A DNA stretch of 64,000 bases from an uncultured Bacteroidia bacterium (GCA_902768985.1 CACXNA010000006.1:1-64000), one strand, 5' to 3'; shown: positions 33,943 to 43,376, numbered from the stretch's first letter. The notes: a model not told the origin generated them from the sequence alone. Translations and numbers: made by a program.

Positions 33943-36900
33943 ATGACCAAACAATTGTTTGCGAAGGCAGCAACGGTCATCATGATCTTTGCTGCAAGTC
34001 TCTTGGGAATGAGCTCAGCTCTCGCCCAGAATCCTGCCATTCGCGGTAATGTGGTCGATTCCGGCAACCAGCCGGTGATCGGCGCAGCCGTCGTGGTGCC
34101 CGGCACCACCAATGGCGTCACGACGGATCTCGACGGTAAGTTCGAAATCCGTGTCGCTCCCGGCACTACGCTGGAAGTTTCCTGCATCGGTTACACCACC
34201 AAGCGCGTTTCCGCCGCCAACGGTATGACCATCGTTCTCGAAGACGACGCTGAAATGCTCGAAGAGACCGTGGTGATCGGTTACGGTGTGCAGAAGAAGA
34301 GCGACCTGACCGGTTCCGTCGCCTCCGTCCGCGAGGACGACCTGCAGAACCGCTCCACCTCCGATGCAGCCGCCGCCCTGCAGGGCAAGGCTGCCGGCGT
34401 GCAGGTCATCAACGCTTCCGGTGCTCCGGGCAAGGGCGCTGAGATCCGCGTCCGCGGTTACTCCTCCAACTCCGGCAACATCGGACCGCTCCTCATCGTG
34501 GACGGCTTGAAGGTTGACAACATCCAGTACCTGGATCCGGAAATGATCGAGTCCATGGAAATCCTGAAGGACGCCGCCTCCGCCGCCATCTACGGCGCCG
34601 AGGCCGGTAACGGTGTCGTGCTCATCACCACCAAGTCCGGCAAGAAAGGCGAGGGCAAGATTTTCTACAACGGCCAGTTCACCCTTTCCAGCCTGTCTCG
34701 CAAGCTTGACATCATGAACGCCGCCGACTACATCGCCTTCGAGAAGGCCTGCGGTTACCTGAGCGATCAGGCTCTCAGCGATGCCCATTACGACGGGCTC
34801 GATGTGAACTGGAGCAATGAAATCTTCACTCCGACCTGGAGCAACCGCCACACGGTGGGCTTCTCCGGCGGCAACGACCGTGGCAATCTCTTCGTTTCCC
34901 TGAACAACGTCCACAACAACGGTATCGTCCGTGGTGACAAGGATGTGTACGACCGTCTGACCTTCCAGGTCAACGCCGACTACAAGATCAAGGATTGGCT
35001 GACCGTCGGCGTCAACAACTCCATCGAGCGCTGGAGCACCAGATCCGTGTCCGAGGCGAACGACAACGGCTCCTTCATGCTGTCCGCCATCACTTCTTCT
35101 CCTTTGTTCCCTGCCGCTGGCGACCGGGCTCTGCTCGAGAAGTACTATGCGAATATGATCGACTATGAGAAGAAAGGATATAACCTGATCACCGACCCTG
35201 ATTCCGGCCTGTATTGGCTTCCTCCCCGTATCGGTTCCACCCAGTCCGGCCACCCGTTCGTGCAGCGTGATGCGTCCGACAGCAAGAGCAGCGGCTTCAG
35301 CATCCGTGGCGTCGCCTACCTGAACTTCATGCCGTTCAAGGGCTTCGTGTTCACGTCCCGCTTCGGCTATCGGATCTCCCAGAACAACAGTCACAACTAT
35401 TCTGCTCCTTACTACAGCAGCAACACGGTGAAGTCCGACAACTACAGCATTTCCGCCTCGGCCAACAATGGTTGGTACTACCAGTGGGAGAACTTCATCA
35501 ACTACAACCGCACCTTCGGCAAGCACGATGTCGGCGCGATGGCCGGTATGTCCTATATCGAGAACAACTGGGACAACGTCAGCGCTTCCGCTTCCGGTAC
35601 CGACATCCTCAAGGGCTATGCCGAGAACTTCCGTTATCTGGACTACCTGCTGTCCGACGGCGTCACCAAGAACATGAACAATGCTCCCGGCCGTTCCGCC
35701 AGCCTGTCCTACTTCGGTCGTCTCTCCTATTCCTATGACAACCGCTACAGCATCCAGGCCAACTTCCGCGCCGATGCGTTCGACTCCTCCAAGCTTCCGT
35801 TCAACAAGAAGTGGGGTTACTTCCCGTCCGTGTCCGCTGGCTGGACCATCAGCAACGAGCCGTTCTTCAAGAACAACGTGGACCGCAGCGTGGTCTCCTT
35901 CCTGAAGCTTCGCGCCAGCTGGGGTATCAACGGTAACATCAACGTGCTGAACAACTACCCGTACTCCACGTCGATCATGGCCAACGCCGTGTACTATCAG
36001 TACGATCCTACCAGCCCGACCCTGTCGATGGGTTCCATCCCTTCCGGTCTTGCGAATCCTGATCTGAAGTGGGAGACCTCCGTGCAGCTCGACTTCGGTC
36101 TTGACGCCCGTCTGTTCAACAACCGCCTGACCATCGGTATCGATTACTTCAACAAGGACACCAAGGACCTGCTGGTCGGTGTGAGCCCTGTGAAGGAAGT
36201 CGGTCTTCCTGCCTTCGGTGACCTGGGTGTCGCCACCAACGTGACGATGAACGCCGGTTCCGTGAACAACCGCGGTGTCGAGCTTGAGCTCGGCTGGCGT
36301 GACCAGATCGGTGACTTCAGCTACACCATCAACGGCAACGCCTCCTGGCTGAAGAATACGGTCACCTATGTCGAGCCCACCGTCGGCCAGATTACCGGCC
36401 GCGTCCCGCAGGGCTGCGAAATGGGTACCTACTTCGAGCAGGGCCACAGCATCTGGTACCTCCTCGGTTATCAGGCTGTTGGCTTCGACAACGAGGGCAA
36501 CGCCCTGTACCGCACCGCTGACGGTGGCCAGACCGCCTCTCCTTCGCAGTCCGACCGCGTTGACCTGGGTTCCGGTATTCCTAAGTTTACCTACGGTCTG
36601 ACCATCAACCTCAGCTGGAAGAATTTCGACCTCACGATCTTCGGTAACGGTATCGCAGGCAGCAAGATTTTCCCGACGTCCTGGCGTCCTGACCGCAAGG
36701 AGTGCAACACCTACGCCTACTACTGGGCCAACTCCTGGGACAACCCTGCCGTGAACAAGGCCAACGCCAAGTTCCCTGCCGCTGACAAGTGGAGCACGCA
36801 GTCGTTCTCCTCTACGCTGACCCTCTTCGACGGTTCCTACTTCAAGATCAAGCAGATCCAGTTGGGTTACACCCTGCCGAAGCAGCTGACCCAGAAGGCC

Positions 36901-37071
36901 AAGATCAACAACCTCCGCATCTTCGCCGCCCTGGACAACTACATTACCTTCACCAACTACATCGGGCTGGATCCGGAGACGGCTACCAACGGTGGCTCCG
37001 CCGCCGGTATTGACATGGGTAACTACCCGACTGCCAAGTCCCTGATTCTCGGTGTCAACCTCGAGTTCTAA
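33943..37071 (+). CDS. SusC/RagA-family TonB-linked outer-membrane transporter (pair 2)
   Basis: A 1042-residue paralog of the product at 28834-31956: same signal peptide, carboxypeptidase-D-like domain, TonB-box-like segment and plug motifs, with a divergent barrel ending in LGVNLEF. I chose the ATG at 33943, which aligns with that of susC1; upstream leader sequence is also alike. It partners with the SusD-like protein coded 19 nt downstream. The tandem arrangement suggests duplication followed by divergence in substrate. Confidence 0.95.
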   Translation: MTKQLFAKAATVIMIFAASLLGMSSALAQNPAIRGNVVDSGNQPVIGAAVVVPGTTNGVTTDLDGKFEIRVAPGTTLEVSCIGYTTKRVSAANGMTIVLEDDAEMLEETVVIGYGVQKKSDLTGSVASVREDDLQNRSTSDAAAALQGKAAGVQVINASGAPGKGAEIRVRGYSSNSGNIGPLLIVDGLKVDNIQYLDPEMIESMEILKDAASAAIYGAEAGNGVVLITTKSGKKGEGKIFYNGQFTLSSLSRKLDIMNAADYIAFEKACGYLSDQALSDAHYDGLDVNWSNEIFTPTWSNRHTVGFSGGNDRGNLFVSLNNVHNNGIVRGDKDVYDRLTFQVNADYKIKDWLTVGVNNSIERWSTRSVSEANDNGSFMLSAITSSPLFPAAGDRALLEKYYANMIDYEKKGYNLITDPDSGLYWLPPRIGSTQSGHPFVQRDASDSKSSGFSIRGVAYLNFMPFKGFVFTSRFGYRISQNNSHNYSAPYYSSNTVKSDNYSISASANNGWYYQWENFINYNRTFGKHDVGAMAGMSYIENNWDNVSASASGTDILKGYAENFRYLDYLLSDGVTKNMNNAPGRSASLSYFGRLSYSYDNRYSIQANFRADAFDSSKLPFNKKWGYFPSVSAGWTISNEPFFKNNVDRSVVSFLKLRASWGINGNINVLNNYPYSTSIMANAVYYQYDPTSPTLSMGSIPSGLANPDLKWETSVQLDFGLDARLFNNRLTIGIDYFNKDTKDLLVGVSPVKEVGLPAFGDLGVATNVTMNAGSVNNRGVELELGWRDQIGDFSYTINGNASWLKNTVTYVEPTVGQITGRVPQGCEMGTYFEQGHSIWYLLGYQAVGFDNEGNALYRTADGGQTASPSQSDRVDLGSGIPKFTYGLTINLSWKNFDLTIFGNGIAGSKIFPTSWRPDRKECNTYAYYWANSWDNPAVNKANAKFPAADKWSTQSFSSTLTLFDGSYFKIKQIQLGYTLPKQLTQKAKINNLRIFAALDNYITFTNYIGLDPETATNGGSAAGIDMGNYPTAKSLILGVNLEF

Positions 37072-37090
37072 TCTTAGAATGACTACGAAT

Positions 37091-38785
37091 ATGAAAAAGA
37101 TATTTATCGCCCTGACCGTTGCAGCCGCTTCCCTGATGTTCGTGGGATGTGAGAGTCGCCTGGATATCCCCCGCAAGGGTGTGATCGACATGTCGACCTT
37201 CTACCAGACCGACGCCGATGCCGAATCCGCGCTCGTGGCTGCCTATTATACCGCCGGCCGTTTCCTCTCCAACACGATGTGGACCACCGCCGGTTGGAAC
37301 GACTGCCCGTTCCTTTCGATGTGGGAGTACGCCTCCGACGAGATTTTCGTCGCCGGTTCCGATAAGACCGATGGCCAGTCTGGTAACGAAATCCAGGCTT
37401 TCCGTGCGGACTACAACAACTCCTTGATTGCAGGTACGTATGAGTGCTACTACATGATCATCAAGGCCGCCAACGACGTGATCGATCATTTCGCCGAGGC
37501 TGCCGACACGCAGGTCAAGAAGCGCTGCGTGGCCGAGGCCCGCATCCTCCGCGCCCAGGCTCAGCTGCTCCTCGCCCTTGGATGGGGCACCGCTCCGATT
37601 GTCGAGAGCAACCTGGCCGGTGACGCCAAGCCGGAGAATGCCGCCTCTCAGGACGCTGTCCTCCAGTGGATCGCCGACGAGTGCGACAAGGCCATCCCTG
37701 ACCTGACCTCCAAGACTTCTGTCGATGACAAGAAGGGCGCCGTGAAGGTTACGAAGGAGTTTGCTTATGCCCTCAAGGGCAAAGCCCTCATCAGCAAGCA
37801 CGACTATGCCGGTGCGAAGACCGCTCTCAAGGAAGTTATCGATTCCAAGCTCTACAAGCTGGTTCCGGGTGATCAGATGGCTTCCCTGAACCACAACAGC
37901 GGCCGCGCTTCTACCGAGGCGGTGTTCGAGCTCAACTTCCAGTTCTTTGACGGCATGAATGCCTATGGCCGTACGCAGCCGAACTTCCGCTGGCTGTGGT
38001 CCTGGCGTTCCGACCACATGAACTCGCCGACCGGCGATGGTTCCGAGCTGGTCGTCGGCGGCTGGGGCTGGGTCAACCCTTCCCAGAAGTTCGTGAACAA
38101 AATTCTTGAGTATGACGGCATGGATTCCTATCGCCGCAAGGCTTGGATCAAGAGCTATGACGAAGTGCTCTACGATATGCCGTACACCTCCGACAAGGAC
38201 GGTGTCGACAAGAAGACGGACAAGACCCGTGGTGTCATGGATTCCGGTCTTTACGGTCACGTCGGTTACTTCATGTGGAAGCGTCTCTTCCGCCAGGAGG
38301 ACCGCGTGATGGCCGACGGCAACGTCGCCAACTGGAACCTCACCCTCATGCGTTACGCCGAGGTGCTCCTTCTCTATGCAGAGTGCTGCGCCCAGACCAA
38401 CGATGACGGCAGCGGCCTCGCCGCCCTGAAGCTCGTCAACGAGCGTGCCGGTTCCAAGACTCCGGTCACGGTGTGCGACATGAAGACGGTCAAGTCTGAG
38501 AAGTTCCTCGAGGGCTGGCTGGACGGCACCCGCTTCCAGGATCTCATCCGTTGGGGTGATGCCGCGACGGAGCTTGCCGACAACGGTAAGTACTATCCCA
38601 CCTTCTACGATGCAATGTCCAAGAAGGGCGAAGCGGTACACCGCGGCTACATCGACGAAAGCGATGCTGATTGGTGCGCCAAGCTCTACAATGTCGGTTT
38701 CAAGACCAATAAGAACGAGCTCTTCCCGTTCCCGTTCAACGAAATGCAGCTGAACCCGAACCTGGTCCAGAACCCTGGCTATTAA
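37091..38785 (+). CDS. SusD/RagB-family glycan-binding lipoprotein (pair 2)
   Basis: A 564-residue lipoprotein with lipobox FVGC, followed by ESRLDIPRKGVIDM as in SusD proteins, TPR helices (EARILRAQAQLLLALGWG) and MRYAEVLLLYAECCAQ; the C-terminus is NLVQNPGY. The ATG at 37091 begins the signal peptide; an upstream ATG at 37052 lies inside susC2. The binding partner is SusC2. A terminator follows. Confidence 0.94.
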   Translation: MKKIFIALTVAAASLMFVGCESRLDIPRKGVIDMSTFYQTDADAESALVAAYYTAGRFLSNTMWTTAGWNDCPFLSMWEYASDEIFVAGSDKTDGQSGNEIQAFRADYNNSLIAGTYECYYMIIKAANDVIDHFAEAADTQVKKRCVAEARILRAQAQLLLALGWGTAPIVESNLAGDAKPENAASQDAVLQWIADECDKAIPDLTSKTSVDDKKGAVKVTKEFAYALKGKALISKHDYAGAKTALKEVIDSKLYKLVPGDQMASLNHNSGRASTEAVFELNFQFFDGMNAYGRTQPNFRWLWSWRSDHMNSPTGDGSELVVGGWGWVNPSQKFVNKILEYDGMDSYRRKAWIKSYDEVLYDMPYTSDKDGVDKKTDKTRGVMDSGLYGHVGYFMWKRLFRQEDRVMADGNVANWNLTLMRYAEVLLLYAECCAQTNDDGSGLAALKLVNERAGSKTPVTVCDMKTVKSEKFLEGWLDGTRFQDLIRWGDAATELADNGKYYPTFYDAMSKKGEAVHRGYIDESDADWCAKLYNVGFKTNKNELFPFPFNEMQLNPNLVQNPGY

Positions 38786-38807
38786 TAGTTGATTCGGACT
38801 ATATGTC

Positions 38808-38839
38808 AAAGGAGCCGCGCTTCATGCGCGGCTCCTTTT
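38808..38839 (+). terminator. Terminator after SusCD pair 2
   Basis: GGAGCCGCGC (38811-38820) pairs with GCGCGGCTCC (38826-38835) around TTCAT, followed by TTTT. Confidence 0.9.
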
Positions 38840-38850
38840 GTGTAAATGGT

Positions 38851-38944
38851 GAAATTAAAACGGGTTGCGCTCACGCGGAACCCGTTTCCCACAATACAAT
38901 TAACCAAAATCTACCACCCGAATTGTTGCGAGTCGGGTTTGACA
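38851..38944 (-). ncRNA. Candidate PUL small RNA
   Basis: On the minus strand a -7 box TACCTTTG (38955-38948) precedes a ~94-nt segment with small-RNA layout: a 5' hairpin (ACCCGA with TCGGGT), about 30 unpaired nt, then an intrinsic terminator (AAACGGGTT with AACCCGTTT, 38858-38866/38879-38887) ending TTTTAATTT. The unpaired part is the complement of CCAAAATCTACCAC (38904-38917), which recurs exactly at 22768-22781 just before the GH97 start, and of TTAACCAAAAT, which recurs in the susC2 leader. A leaderless 24-codon ORF from 38945 is an alternative reading. No clear -33 box is seen, so confidence is limited. Confidence 0.4.
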
Positions 38945-39115
38945 TTACAAAGGTATCTCCTTTTTTTCTAACGTTTTATCACACAAAGACCAATTACGAC
39001 AAATCTTGTTTCAAATGATTAAAAAGAGCGTGGATATTTTGTTGTCAATTTTTTTATTGTTGTGAGAATGCATCATTTATAACGGGTTGCTGTTCCGATA
39101 ATATGTTTTTATTGC

Positions 39116-39123
39116 TATATTTG
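39116..39123 (+). promoter_or_regulatory. -7 box of the GH9 gene
   Basis: TATATTTG, 27 nt before the ATG at 39150. Confidence 0.6.
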
Positions 39124-39149
39124 AGAGATTAACCGTTTAATTATCGCAC

Positions 39150-41816
39150 ATGAAACGTACCCTAATCCTTTTGTCCCTCCTGCTGTTGGGCGCTGCCGCG
39201 TCCGCGCAGGGACTCCGGCTCAACGAGTTCGAAGTCTTCGAAGAAAACGGCATTTCCGTGCTGGTCTACAGCAACCAGTACAACGGCATGTTCTGTGACG
39301 AGAAGACCGCCGGCGTGGAGCTCATCCAGCATGGCGAGCGCATCGTCACGGGCGGCGGCATCCGCCTGATGGACACGCCGGAGCAGTGGGATATCTATCC
39401 CGACATCCTGCGGCGCGACCTGGACCGCTCGCGGCAGTCCATCGATATGACCTTCGAATATCCGGACTACGCCTTCCGGCCGCGTATCGTCGTGGCTGCG
39501 AAGGGGACCGCTTTCACGCTCAGCGTGTACCTTGACGAGCCGGTCCCGGCGAAGCTGGAGGGCAAGGCGGGCCTGAACCTCGAGTTCTTCCCGGCGAGCT
39601 ACCACGGTAAAACGGTCTACGTGGACGGCAAATCGCTCATCCTGCCGAACTACCCGGCCGGCGACACGCAGATGCGCCCGGTCAGTGAGAAGATCCCGCA
39701 GTTCTTCGGCCTGTCGACCTTCGACGACCGCGGACGCGGGGAGTTCATTGACCCGGAACCGTTTGCCGTAGGCAAGCGTCTGGTGATGGCGCCGGAAGAT
39801 GACGACCTTCGCGTGGCCGTGAGCTCGGAGCAGGGGATCTGCCTCTTCGACGGCCGCAACCTCGCGCAGAACGGCACCTTCGTGCTCCGCACCCTGCTGC
39901 CTGCCGGCAAGACCGGCAAGGTGGTGGAGTGGACGGTGCAGCCGGCGTACGACCCCGACTGGGTACGCCAGCCGAATATCGGTTTCTCGCAGGTCGGCTA
40001 CACGCCCGCCCAGAAGAAGGTGGCCGTGCTGGAGCTCGACCGCCGCGATCCGGTGGCCGCGACCGCGCGCATCTGGCGTATCGCCGAGGACGGCTTCCGC
40101 CAGCTGGCGAAGGAGGTCCCCGTGAAGGAGTGGGGCGTCTACAACCATCGCTATAATTACGCGCGCGTGGACTTCTCCGACGTGCGCGAACCGGGCCTCT
40201 ATTGCATCGAGTACAAGGGCACGCGCACCAATCCGTTCCCGATCGACGCGAATGTCTACGCCGGCACCTGGTATCCCACGATGGATGTGTGGCTGCCGGT
40301 CCAGATGGACCACATGGAGGTCAACGAGGGCTACCGCATCTGGCACGGCCGCTCGCACATGGACGACGCCCTGCAGGCGCCTCCGGGCTACGAGCAGATG
40401 GACGGCTACCGCCAGGGTCCTGAGACCAACACGAAATACAAGGCCTACGAGCACATCCCGAACCTGGCTGTCGGCGCCTGGTATGACGCAGGCGACTTCG
40501 ACATCCAGTCCGGCACCGTGATCGGCCTGACGCAGCAGTTTGCGACCCTCTGGGAGGAATTCCGCCCGGAGCGCGACCAGACCTATATTGACCAGAAGAC
40601 GCAGTTCGTCGACATCCACCGTCCGGACGGCGTGCCCGACGTGATCCAGCAGTGCGAGCACGGCGTGCTGAACATCAACGCGCAGGTGGAGAACATCGGT
40701 TTCGTGGCCCAGGGCATCGTCCAGGGCACGATGCACCAGTACCACCACCTCGGCGACGCCTCCACGATCACCGATAACTTCGTCTACGACGCTTCGCTCG
40801 CCCCGTATGAGCAGCGCGGCCTCTTCACCGGCACGCGCGACGACCGCTTCGCCTTCACGACCAACGGCGCCAACCCGGCCGGGCAGATGTCCACCATCGC
40901 CGCGCTGGCGGCTGCGGCCCGCGTGCTGAAGCCGTACAACCCCGAGCTTGCGGAGCGTTCTTTGAAGAACGCGGTCAAGCTCTGGGAGGAGAACTTCGAG
41001 GCGGCCGATCCGGCCCGCAACGCCGCGGGCATGGGCTTCGGCGGCTTCGGGATGGGCGGCGACGGCCGCATCTCGGCCGCCATCGAGCTGTGGCGCACGA
41101 CGGGGGAGAAGAAGTATCGCGATTTCTTCGAGCCGAAGGTGCTCGCGCAGCTCAAGCCGGTCGAAATGCCGCAGACCGCACGCGCACGGACGGGCATCGG
41201 CCGCCAGGGCGTGGCCCGTGGCGTCGAGGTCCCGCAGGGCGAGGCCATCGGCAGCACGGGCGGCTGGGGCCGCATGGGCTTCGGCGGGGTCAACCTGACC
41301 ACGGCGCTCTCTATTTATAAGGAGATGGACGCCAGCTTCCAGGCGCAGGTGCGCGAGGCGCTGCCCGCGTACGTCGAGAGCCTGAAGGCCCAGGCGGAGA
41401 CCACGCCGTACGGCGTGCCCATTTCCGGGCGCAGCTGGGGCGGCAACGAGCAGATCCTGGGCTGGGCCCTGAACTGCTACAACGTCTGGCGCCTCTTCCC
41501 GGATGCCATCGACCCCGAGCTGGTGCTCGACGGCCTGAACTATCTCTACGGCTGCCACCCGTACAGCAACGTGTCCTTCATCACGGCGGTGGGCGCCAAG
41601 ACCAAGAAGGTGGCCTACGGCAACAACCGCGCGGACTATACCGTCATCCCGGGCGGCCTGGTGCCGGGTCTGCTGCTGATGGCCCCGGACTACATGGAGA
41701 ACAAGGACGACTATCCTTTCCACTGGGGAGAGAACGAGTGCTGCACCCGCAATGTGGTCCAGCTCGTGACCATCGCCCTGGCGGCGGAAGAGATTACGGC
41801 GGCTCTGGCTCGCTAA
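39150..41816 (+). CDS. Glycoside hydrolase family 9 (endoglucanase-type)
   Basis: An 888-residue secreted enzyme: signal peptide ending ASAQ, an N-terminal beta region (about 20-265), an Ig-like CelD_N domain (about 275-370, QVGYTPAQKKVAVLE), then the (alpha/alpha)6 GH9 domain. GAWYDAGDFD near residue 443 holds the catalytic base Asp pair; NYLYGCHPYSNVSFITAVG and the final HWGENE (Glu acid near 863) are the C-terminal GH9 signatures. A Gly/Met/Arg-rich insert lies near 625-715. Family members cleave beta-1,4 or mixed-linkage glucans. Its place after the second SusCD pair suggests a beta-glucan target for that part of the locus. Confidence 0.88.
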   Translation: MKRTLILLSLLLLGAAASAQGLRLNEFEVFEENGISVLVYSNQYNGMFCDEKTAGVELIQHGERIVTGGGIRLMDTPEQWDIYPDILRRDLDRSRQSIDMTFEYPDYAFRPRIVVAAKGTAFTLSVYLDEPVPAKLEGKAGLNLEFFPASYHGKTVYVDGKSLILPNYPAGDTQMRPVSEKIPQFFGLSTFDDRGRGEFIDPEPFAVGKRLVMAPEDDDLRVAVSSEQGICLFDGRNLAQNGTFVLRTLLPAGKTGKVVEWTVQPAYDPDWVRQPNIGFSQVGYTPAQKKVAVLELDRRDPVAATARIWRIAEDGFRQLAKEVPVKEWGVYNHRYNYARVDFSDVREPGLYCIEYKGTRTNPFPIDANVYAGTWYPTMDVWLPVQMDHMEVNEGYRIWHGRSHMDDALQAPPGYEQMDGYRQGPETNTKYKAYEHIPNLAVGAWYDAGDFDIQSGTVIGLTQQFATLWEEFRPERDQTYIDQKTQFVDIHRPDGVPDVIQQCEHGVLNINAQVENIGFVAQGIVQGTMHQYHHLGDASTITDNFVYDASLAPYEQRGLFTGTRDDRFAFTTNGANPAGQMSTIAALAAAARVLKPYNPELAERSLKNAVKLWEENFEAADPARNAAGMGFGGFGMGGDGRISAAIELWRTTGEKKYRDFFEPKVLAQLKPVEMPQTARARTGIGRQGVARGVEVPQGEAIGSTGGWGRMGFGGVNLTTALSIYKEMDASFQAQVREALPAYVESLKAQAETTPYGVPISGRSWGGNEQILGWALNCYNVWRLFPDAIDPELVLDGLNYLYGCHPYSNVSFITAVGAKTKKVAYGNNRADYTVIPGGLVPGLLLMAPDYMENKDDYPFHWGENECCTRNVVQLVTIALAAEEITAALAR

Positions 41817-41821
41817 TAGTC

Positions 41822-41895
41822 ATTCCGGGCTTGACCCGGAATCCCAATATTTTATACGTCATTCGCCGGCTCAGACCGGCGAATCTCGTTTTTTT
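41822..41895 (+). repeat. Two REP-like palindromes, the second acting as a terminator
   Basis: ATTCCGGG/CCCGGAAT (41822-41842) in the opposite orientation to the copy at 6933, then ATTCGCCGG/CCGGCGAAT (41861-41884), followed by CTCG and a T7 run (41889-41895). The second hairpin with its T-run should end transcription of the GH9 gene. Confidence 0.75.
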
Positions 41896-41898
41896 ATG

Positions 41899-41906
41899 TA
41901 TATTTG
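41899..41906 (+). promoter_or_regulatory. -7 box of the aminotransferase gene
   Basis: TATATTTG ends 7 nt before the ATG at 41914. Confidence 0.6.
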
Positions 41907-41913
41907 CGCTATT

Positions 41914-43107
41914 ATGGAAATCTCGCAGCGAGCACAGAACATGCCTTCTTCCCCGATCCGGAAGCTGGCGCCGTACGCCGACGCGGCCAAGCGCAACGGC
42001 GTGCATGTCTATCACCTCAATATCGGCCAGCCAGACATCAAGACCCCGCAGTGCGGTCTTGACGCCCTCAAGGCTGTGGATCGCAGCATCCTGGAGTACA
42101 GCCCCTCCGACGGCTACCTCTCGCTGCGTACCAAGATGGTGCAGTACTACGCAGAGTACGGGATTTACCTTTCTCCGGAGGAGATCATCGTCACCACCGG
42201 CGGCTCCGAGGCGGTGCTGTTCGCGTTTTTGGCTTGCCTCGGGCCGGGCGACGAAGTGATCGTCACGGATCCGTTCTACGCCAACTACATGGCCTTCGCC
42301 ATCTCTGTGGGCGCCGTGATCAAGAGCGTCAAGACCAACATCGAGGACGGCTTCCGCCTGCCCTCCGTGGAGGCGTTTGAGGAGCAGATCACCCCGCGCA
42401 CCAAGGCCATCCTGATTTGCAACCCCAACAACCCGACGGGTTACCTTTATACCCGCAAGGAGATGCAGCGCCTGCGCGATATCGTCAAGAAACACAACTT
42501 GTTCCTGTTCAGCGATGAGGTCTACCGTGAGTTCATCTACACGGGCATGCCGTATATCTCCGCCTTCCACATGGAGGGGATTGAAGAGAATGTCGTGCTG
42601 TTCGACTCCGTGTCCAAGCGCTACTCCGAGTGCGGCATCCGCATCGGCTGCCTCTGCACGAAGAACAAGGCCGTTCGCGACGCGGTGATGAAGTTCTGCC
42701 AGGCGCGCCTGTCGCCGCCGCTGCTCGGCCAGATCGTCGCCGAGGCGACGATGAGCGTGCAGAAGGAGTATCTGCACAGCGTGTATGAGGAATATCTCGA
42801 GCGGCGCAACTTCCTGATCGACGGGCTCAACAAGATCCCCGGCGTGTATTCGCCCATCCCGATGGGCGCTTTCTACACGATGGCGAAGCTCCCCGTCGAC
42901 GATGCCGAGAAATTCTGCATCTGGTGCCTGCGTGACTTCCAGTACGAAGGCGCCACGGTCATGATGGCGCCCGGCGCCGGCTTCTATACCGAGCCCGGCG
43001 AGGGCCGCCAGGAGGTCCGCATCGCCTACGTCCTCTGCAAAGAGGACCTCGCCAAGGCCCTCGTCGTCCTCCAGAAGGCCCTCGAGGCCTACCCTGGACG
43101 CCTCTAG
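41914..43107 (+). CDS. PLP-dependent class I/II aminotransferase
   Basis: A 397-residue fold-type I enzyme. HLNIGQPDIKTP is the N-terminal substrate loop, TTGGSEAVLFAF binds the cofactor phosphate, CNPNNPTGYLY holds the conserved Asn, SDEVYREF the Asp/Tyr, and SVSKRYSECGIRIGC the PLP Lys near residue 235. It resembles aspartate or aromatic aminotransferases of the PatA/AspC type; the amino donor is not certain. I chose the ATG at 41914 by the promoter spacing. The stop codon directly abuts the inverted-repeat element beginning at 43108. Confidence 0.88.
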   Translation: MEISQRAQNMPSSPIRKLAPYADAAKRNGVHVYHLNIGQPDIKTPQCGLDALKAVDRSILEYSPSDGYLSLRTKMVQYYAEYGIYLSPEEIIVTTGGSEAVLFAFLACLGPGDEVIVTDPFYANYMAFAISVGAVIKSVKTNIEDGFRLPSVEAFEEQITPRTKAILICNPNNPTGYLYTRKEMQRLRDIVKKHNLFLFSDEVYREFIYTGMPYISAFHMEGIEENVVLFDSVSKRYSECGIRIGCLCTKNKAVRDAVMKFCQARLSPPLLGQIVAEATMSVQKEYLHSVYEEYLERRNFLIDGLNKIPGVYSPIPMGAFYTMAKLPVDDAEKFCIWCLRDFQYEGATVMMAPGAGFYTEPGEGRQEVRIAYVLCKEDLAKALVVLQKALEAYPGRL

Positions 43108-43148
43108 CCGCCTCGCACACAACGCCAACGCACGGGCGCCCGGCTTCA

Positions 43149-43278
43149 ATCCTCATTTGAGCCCTTTTTTGAGGATGCAGATCGGTTTTGGCCTGGTTTA
43201 TCCTCAAAATGGGGCTGTTTTGAGGATGGAAGCTGGTTTTTGGAGGGTTTGTCCTCAAATCGGGGTGTTTTTGAGGAT
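43149..43278 (+). repeat. Left array: three 28-nt palindromes with 23-nt spacers
   Basis: Palindromes at 43149-43176, 43200-43227 and 43251-43278, each of the form (A/G)TCCTCAaa...ttTGAGGAT with an 8-14 nt loop. Spacers 43177-43199 and 43228-43250 are exactly 23 nt and related to each other (core GGTTTT(T)GG and GGTTT end). The period is 51 nt. The layout looks CRISPR-like, but the spacers are conserved and no cas gene is near, so this is a REP/BIME-type array. Confidence 0.88.
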
Positions 43279-43376
43279 TTGAAGAAAGATTATCGGGGTT
43301 AGTTTTTTCTTTTCGCGAAAAATCCCTATCCTTGTACTCGGAGTGAGGCCTTTGTTTAACCAATAAAGGTTTCTTT

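Larger units (their letters stand above)
38786..39149. other. Gap between susD2 and the GH9 gene
   Basis: It holds the susD2 terminator, a candidate leftward small RNA (38851-38944), and the GH9 promoter at 39116-39123. The rest (about 38960-39110) is AT-rich with no gene I can see. Confidence 0.6.

Noticed and set aside
34015-37191. Minus-strand frame of 1058 codons opposite susC2
   Set aside because: Antisense shadow of a clear SusC gene, caused by its codon bias.
38872-38945. A 24-codon minus-strand ORF with leaderless start
   Set aside because: Not rejected as transcript, but the peptide has no feature and the RNA layout (hairpin, unpaired seed, terminator) fits a small RNA better.
43149-43278. 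CRISPR array (28-nt repeats, 23-nt spacers)
   Set aside because: Spacers resemble each other and the inverted right array, the repeats are strong palindromes with varied loops, and no cas gene is near. A REP/BIME-type array fits better.
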